Source of the DNA: Cladosporium sp. IMV 00045
Taxonomy: Eukaryota > Ascomycota > Dothideomycetes > Cladosporiales > Cladosporiaceae
DNA length: 20,446 nucleotides
NCBI GenBank assembly: GCA_001931905.2
Contig: MSJI02000722.1
Coordinates: forward strand, 1 to 20,446
Reading direction: 5' to 3'
The position numbers were made by a program, and so were the translations under genes. The notes under the pieces are model-generated. The model searched no databases and was not told the DNA's origin. It was given only the letters and a program-made list of their open reading frames with translations. Positions 17,300 through 20,446 of the stretch are shown in pieces (position 1 is the stretch's first letter; each line of letters starts with the position of its first letter).

Positions 17300-17883
17300 T
17301 AGCATATGTTCTTTGACTCCGATGTCATCCCCAAGGCACTTTAATTTCCAAGACGGTATCGGAAAGAGCAAGAACGGATAGGTATACACGCGTTGATGCC
17401 AGCTAACAACAAGCGTTATTCAATCTGATCTGATTCGTACGGTAAGCTGGAACCGAGGTGGGGTTTCGATAACATACATAGAACATGTCCATCGATCGAA
17501 CCGATCATCCAACCAACCCATCAGCTCAACTCAAAGCTTTCCGGGTTACGCTCATGGTAAGGGTGTTTTGATCTTGCATTGGGCAAATGTTTGGCTGCTC
17601 CGGCTCCGTCCATCTGTACCTTACTGCTGCACTAACATGCGTGTGCCTGTCTCCATGTTCCCTCGACTTCTTTCCGTTCAGTTTACCTATCGTCGGCGCG
17701 AGGAATGGAGGTGAGCATGTAGGGAACAAATGAAAAACCTGAATTTCATCTTCCAGAAAACCACCGATTGTAGTTTGTGGAGACCGGCGTAGGGTATCTG
17801 TCTAACTGTCTATTTGTCTATTCCAATCCTCGCGTCTCGTGAGATGGATGTCCTCTCTCTCTTTCACCACCCCATTCATCTTC

Positions 17884-19251
17884 CTAACCCAACGAAACAA
17901 ACGCCGGATTATCCCCCTCGTTGACCAACATCGCCGCACTCCCCGGCCCCCCTTCCCCACCACCAACACCGCCAGCTCCGCCCCTCCTCTCCCCCTCCAT
18001 CCTCTCCTGCATCTTGGCCTTCTGCCTCCTCTTCCTCTCCACCTCCCTCTCATGCACCTGATTCGAGTACAACTTCAAACTCCCCACCACCATGAGCACA
18101 ATAATCCCCAGAGTAAAAATCACCCTGCGGGTAAGCACCCACCTCACACCCTCCACGTCACTCTTACTATCCGCCTGCAAGCTGACCGTGATCTTGTAAT
18201 TCAGCTCCTGCACCTTGGACTCCATGGCGCGCTGCTCGTTGCGCACGGCCATCTTGCGGTCGTCGAACATGCCGCGCAGCTCGTCTTTCATCCCCGCCGT
18301 TTCCTGGCCGAGGCGTTGTTCCAGAATGTCCACTTCGTGCTGCAGCTGGTCGCGCTCCATGCGCATCTGCTCCTGCAGGGCGACGCGGCGGGCGAAGACT
18401 TCGGTGCGCAGCTCGGAGCAGGCGGCGCTGAAGAGGTAGGACTCGTTCTCGACGTCGGATTTGGACACGAGGGCTTGCGAGGCTTTGCTCAGGTTGTCGC
18501 CGAGCAGCAGGCGCATGGATTTCATGAGCGTGATGGCTTGGGGTTGCGTCCAGTCGCCGGCGTGAAGGCGGCGGACGAGCCCGTAGGTGTCGAAGTGGTG
18601 GATGTAGCGCGGTTTGTCGATGTGCGGGGGGCTGTTGTGCAGGGAGGGGGAGTGGTCTTCGGGGTGGTGAGGGCTGGAGAGGGCGATTGCTGTGTTGGGG
18701 TCGGAGGCGGTGGAGGAGTCCGATGAGGAGGAGTCGTTTGGTGGTGGCGGTGGGGTGTTCTGCCCTTCTTTCTCGTGGTGCACGGGATCCATGACCGTGT
18801 CGAGGAGGGAGTCGGCGGACTTCTCGGGCGGCGCGCCGTCAGGGTGGTCGAGCATGGGGTCTCCTGTTGGGGTTGATTTGCCATGCGCGTCTATCGTGCG
18901 GTGTCCCTGTTTCCCCGACGGAGGAGAAGACTCTCCGTTCTGACGCTCGCCATCCTGCTGCAATTGTTCTCCAATCCGAGGCAGGGCTTTGGCGTCTTTG
19001 TGCTCTTCTTGCTGCTGCTGTCCCTGCTCTCTCGTGGATGGTCCGTACCCTTTTCCTCCCCCAAGATAGGGCGGCGGTTCGTTCGCCTGGCCGTAGCGAC
19101 GTACGACGGCTCCGCTTTGGTGTCTGCGTGCGGTGGTGGGCTGCAGTGCTTTTGCGCGGCGACGGGTGGTGTGTCTTGTTATGGGCGCGGCTTGTTCGCT
19201 GGCCCTGAATAGCATGGGCCAGAGGAAGGGCAGTCTCGGGGATGCTGCCAT
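17884..19251 (-). CDS. Mitochondrial CCDC90/Fmp32-like coiled-coil membrane protein (DUF1640)
   Basis: This is a single-exon ORF of 455 residues. Residues 1-55 are rich in Arg, Ser and Ala with no acid except Glu19, as in a mitochondrial presequence. Residues 56-210 are low-complexity and hydrophilic (Gln, Pro, Ser, Asp, His). The conserved block begins at RYIHHFDTYGLVRRL (about 215-229) and runs through a long heptad-like coiled coil (about 280-352). It ends in one membrane helix (about 376-396) with basic flanks. That order matches the CCDC90/DUF1640 family, which includes yeast Fmp32 and animal MCUR1/CCDC90B, inner-membrane proteins linked to respiratory-complex assembly and calcium uptake. 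A basic, then Gly-rich tail follows the helix. The low-complexity linker makes it about twice the length of yeast Fmp32. It is divergent from PEX4, with 642 bp between the starts. The family is fairly certain, the exact role is not. Confidence 0.88.
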   Translation of the reverse strand: MAASPRLPFLWPMLFRASEQAAPITRHTTRRRAKALQPTTARRHQSGAVVRRYGQANEPPPYLGGGKGYGPSTREQGQQQQEEHKDAKALPRIGEQLQQDGERQNGESSPPSGKQGHRTIDAHGKSTPTGDPMLDHPDGAPPEKSADSLLDTVMDPVHHEKEGQNTPPPPPNDSSSSDSSTASDPNTAIALSSPHHPEDHSPSLHNSPPHIDKPRYIHHFDTYGLVRRLHAGDWTQPQAITLMKSMRLLLGDNLSKASQALVSKSDVENESYLFSAACSELRTEVFARRVALQEQMRMERDQLQHEVDILEQRLGQETAGMKDELRGMFDDRKMAVRNEQRAMESKVQELNYKITVSLQADSKSDVEGVRWVLTRRVIFTLGIIVLMVVGSLKLYSNQVHEREVERKRRQKAKMQERMEGERRGGAGGVGGGEGGPGSAAMLVNEGDNPAFVSLG

Positions 19252-19418
19252 GGCTGTGGGCGCAAAGGGAATGACAAATGAGGATCGAAGTTGATCGTGT
19301 CGTTATGTTGGGTTGTTTTGTGTTGCCGGTATTGTCTTTCAAAGGAATGTCGGTATGGTAGGCAAGTGCGTGTAGGTTGTCATCAGTCCAGTCCAGACCA
19401 GATGACCGCACCTCCGAA

Positions 19419-19419
19419 T

Positions 19420-19442
<23 letters not shown>
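19419..19442. repeat. (TGAC)6 tetranucleotide microsatellite
   Basis: Six perfect TGAC units, followed after a short interruption by one more, lie about 170-190 bases upstream of the DUF1640 start codon. TGAC units resemble half-sites for bZIP factors (TGACT), so a regulatory effect is possible but unproven. Confidence 0.85.
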
Positions 19443-19450
<8 letters not shown>

Positions 19451-19717
19451 GGAAGAGAAAGGGACTTTGGGCGGTGGAGGGGCTTTGTCGGGAAATGGGG
19501 AACTGATTCCCTTTTGAGATCATCATTGCCCGCCGCCAAAACTTGGGACATCCTCCGATGCTCCACACATTCGGATCGTTTTTATCTATTAGCGCTGAAT
19601 CACTCCAATCGCCCTGTGCTTAAGCCTGCGAGAGCCGAGGGATTGGAATGGAAGTCTGTCTGCATCTGATGAAAGCCCCATGCATATGACAGCAGCGCCC
19701 TGAGACCTTGGGAGGGC

Positions 19718-19758
19718 CAGACTTCCTGCTGCAAGTCTGATACCTAGCCGGTATGGCT
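19718..19758. repeat. Two adjacent small inverted repeats in the PEX4 upstream region
   Basis: CAGACTT (19718-19724) pairs with AAGTCTG (19733-19739). Directly after it ATACC (19740-19744) pairs with GGTAT (19750-19754), and AGCC/GGCT form a competing stem. Confidence 0.45.
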
Positions 19759-19819
19759 CTCATCACCGCAACCTTCTAGCAATAACAATAATGTCATGAC
19801 ACACTGATCATATTTCTGT

Positions 19820-19823
<4 letters not shown>

Positions 19824-19855
<32 letters not shown>

Positions 19856-19860
19856 ACACA
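19824..19860. repeat. (CA)n dinucleotide microsatellite
   Basis: AC/CA units run from 19824 to 19850, then after a single T a further ACACACACA run continues to 19860. It ends 33 bases before the PEX4 start codon, so it probably lies in the mRNA leader or at the transcription start. Confidence 0.9.
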
Positions 19861-19893
19861 TTCAAAGGAATTGATAACACAAAACAATCAATA

Positions 19894-20421
19894 ATGGCAA
19901 CCAAACGCCTCAGAAAAGAACTCGAGCAATACGCCAAATCCCCCTCACCCGCCATCCCGCGCCTCGAGCCCGTCGACGACGACCTGTTCAATCTGACCGC
20001 CGTCCTGCGCGGGCCCGAGGGGACTGCCTATGAAGGTGAGTCTTTTGCAACCGTCCCCCCAAAACACCCAACCCAAAGCTCACTTTCATTCACAGGCGGC
20101 CTCTTCACGCTCTCCCTCTCCCTCCCGCCCTCCTACCCCAACTCCCCACCAACAATAACCTTCACCACCCCCTGCTGCCACGCCAACGTCTCCTTCAGCA
20201 CGGGAGAAATCTGCCTGGACCTGCTCACGCCCAAGTCTTGGACGCCGGCGTACGGCCTCATCACGGCGCTGGAAGCCGTGCAGCTCCTGCTGGCCAGCGG
20301 GGGGGAGGTGGACAGTCCGTTGAATTTGGACTTGGCGCGGTTGATCAGAGATGGAGACGGGGTTGGGGCGGAGGGCTTGGTGAGGTTTTACACGCGCCTT
20401 TGGGCGGGGGGATCTTCTTGA
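19894..20421 (+). CDS. PEX4: Peroxisomal ubiquitin-conjugating enzyme E2 (Pex4), two exons
   Basis: Exons are 19894-20035 and 20096-20421, giving 155 residues. The 60-bp intron has GTGAGT, a CTCAC branch and CAG, and joins YEG to GLF as in E2 folds. Pex4 attaches ubiquitin to the import receptor Pex5 at the peroxisomal membrane, held by Pex22, so that the receptor can be recycled. The UBC fold is clear: KRLRKELEQY (4-13), FNLTAVLRGPEGTAYEGG (32-49), YPNSPPTITF (61-70), the active site GEICLDLL with Cys87, and W96-TPAYGL. The Pex4-like ending has DSPLN (120-124), LIRDGD (130-135) and LVRFYTRLW (142-150). The HPN tripeptide upstream of the cysteine is His76-Ala77-Asn78 (proline lost, asparagine kept). 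The ATG has A at -3. PEX4 over a generic E2 is chosen on these C-terminal patterns and the length. Confidence 0.9.
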   Translation: MATKRLRKELEQYAKSPSPAIPRLEPVDDDLFNLTAVLRGPEGTAYEGESFATVPPKHPTQSSLSFTGGLFTLSLSLPPSYPNSPPTITFTTPCCHANVSFSTGEICLDLLTPKSWTPAYGLITALEAVQLLLASGGEVDSPLNLDLARLIRDGDGVGAEGLVRFYTRLWAGGSS

Positions 20422-20446
20422 GGGACGGGAGGGTTGGGGGGGGGGG
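20422..20446. other. G-rich end of window with an 11-G homopolymer
   Basis: The last 11 bases are all G. This could be genuine, a low-accuracy homopolymer or an assembly end; the window alone cannot tell. Confidence 0.5.

Larger units (their letters stand above)
16501..17883. other. Non-coding gap with several perfect hairpins and a telomere-like motif
   Basis: No credible protein gene is visible between the kinase 3' region and the stop of the mitochondrial protein gene. The stretch holds separate inverted repeats at 16555-16566, 16638-16649, 16809-16834 and 17227-17299, plus a TTAGGG-like run at 17120-17140. The density of stems could mean a structured non-coding RNA. None matches an RNA family that I can recognise by eye. 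Confidence 0.35.
19252..19893. promoter_or_regulatory. Divergent promoter between the DUF1640 gene and PEX4
   Basis: Both neighbours start at its edges and point outward. It contains a TGAC microsatellite near the left gene and a CA microsatellite next to PEX4. A facing pair of CCAAT boxes (CCAAT 19605-19609 and ATTGG 19642-19646, within TCCAATC/GATTGGA) is the kind of site bound by the fungal CCAAT-binding HAP complex. Small inverted repeats lie at 19718-19758. No gene is seen. Confidence 0.55.

Noticed and set aside
17839..18726. 295-codon + strand frame rich in His, Leu, Pro and Val
   Set aside because: It is antisense to the DUF1640 gene, whose coiled coil, membrane helix and conserved block are far better supported.
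1..20446. Secondary-metabolite cluster, defence system, transposon or integrated virus
   Set aside because: No transposase, reverse transcriptase, terminal repeats, PKS/NRPS, NLR-like or viral domains are seen; all recognised genes are conserved housekeeping families.

Overview
The window looks like nuclear DNA of a filamentous ascomycete fungus (Pezizomycotina; Dothideomycetes is a guess from general style only). The reasons are multi-exon genes with 58-156 bp GT-AG introns carrying CTRAY branch points, pyrimidine-rich leaders and promoters, long ORF-free intergenic stretches, and proteins matching standard fungal housekeeping families. No bacterial-type operon, complete transposon, rRNA, convincing tRNA or CRISPR array was seen.

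Layout, left to right. 1-1243: non-coding upstream DNA. 1244-2638 (+): a four-helix membrane protein with a long disordered tail, family not recognised. 2939-4133 (-): a two-exon USP-type ubiquitin hydrolase, convergent with the first gene. 4134-5030: shared divergent promoter with an AT-rich cluster of short repeats. 5031-5980 (+): three-exon Trm9-type tRNA wobble-uridine methyltransferase. 6103-7186 (-): four-exon enolase-phosphatase E1 (UTR4) of methionine salvage, tail to tail with the TRM9 gene at a distance of 122 bp. 7187-13412: 6.2 kb without a credible protein gene. Its last 1.66 kb is almost free of ATG on the + strand and is best read as the long mRNA leader of the next gene. 13413-15587 (+): Ksp1/Ran1-family protein kinase. 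15588-17883: 2.3 kb non-coding gap with several perfect hairpins and a telomere-like motif. 17884-19251 (-): mitochondrial CCDC90/Fmp32-like (DUF1640) membrane protein. 19252-19893: divergent promoter with TGAC and CA microsatellites. 19894-20421 (+): two-exon peroxisomal ubiquitin-conjugating enzyme PEX4.

The genes do not form one pathway. They are independent housekeeping functions: ubiquitin removal, tRNA modification, methionine salvage, nutrient or stress kinase signalling, mitochondrial inner-membrane function and peroxisome receptor recycling. No new multi-gene system is evident. The most interesting signals lie outside the proteins. They are the ATG-free kinase leader with its single two-codon upstream ORF, and the structured gap at 16.5-17.3 kb, where a C-strand telomere-like motif makes a telomerase RNA gene a testable but unproven idea.
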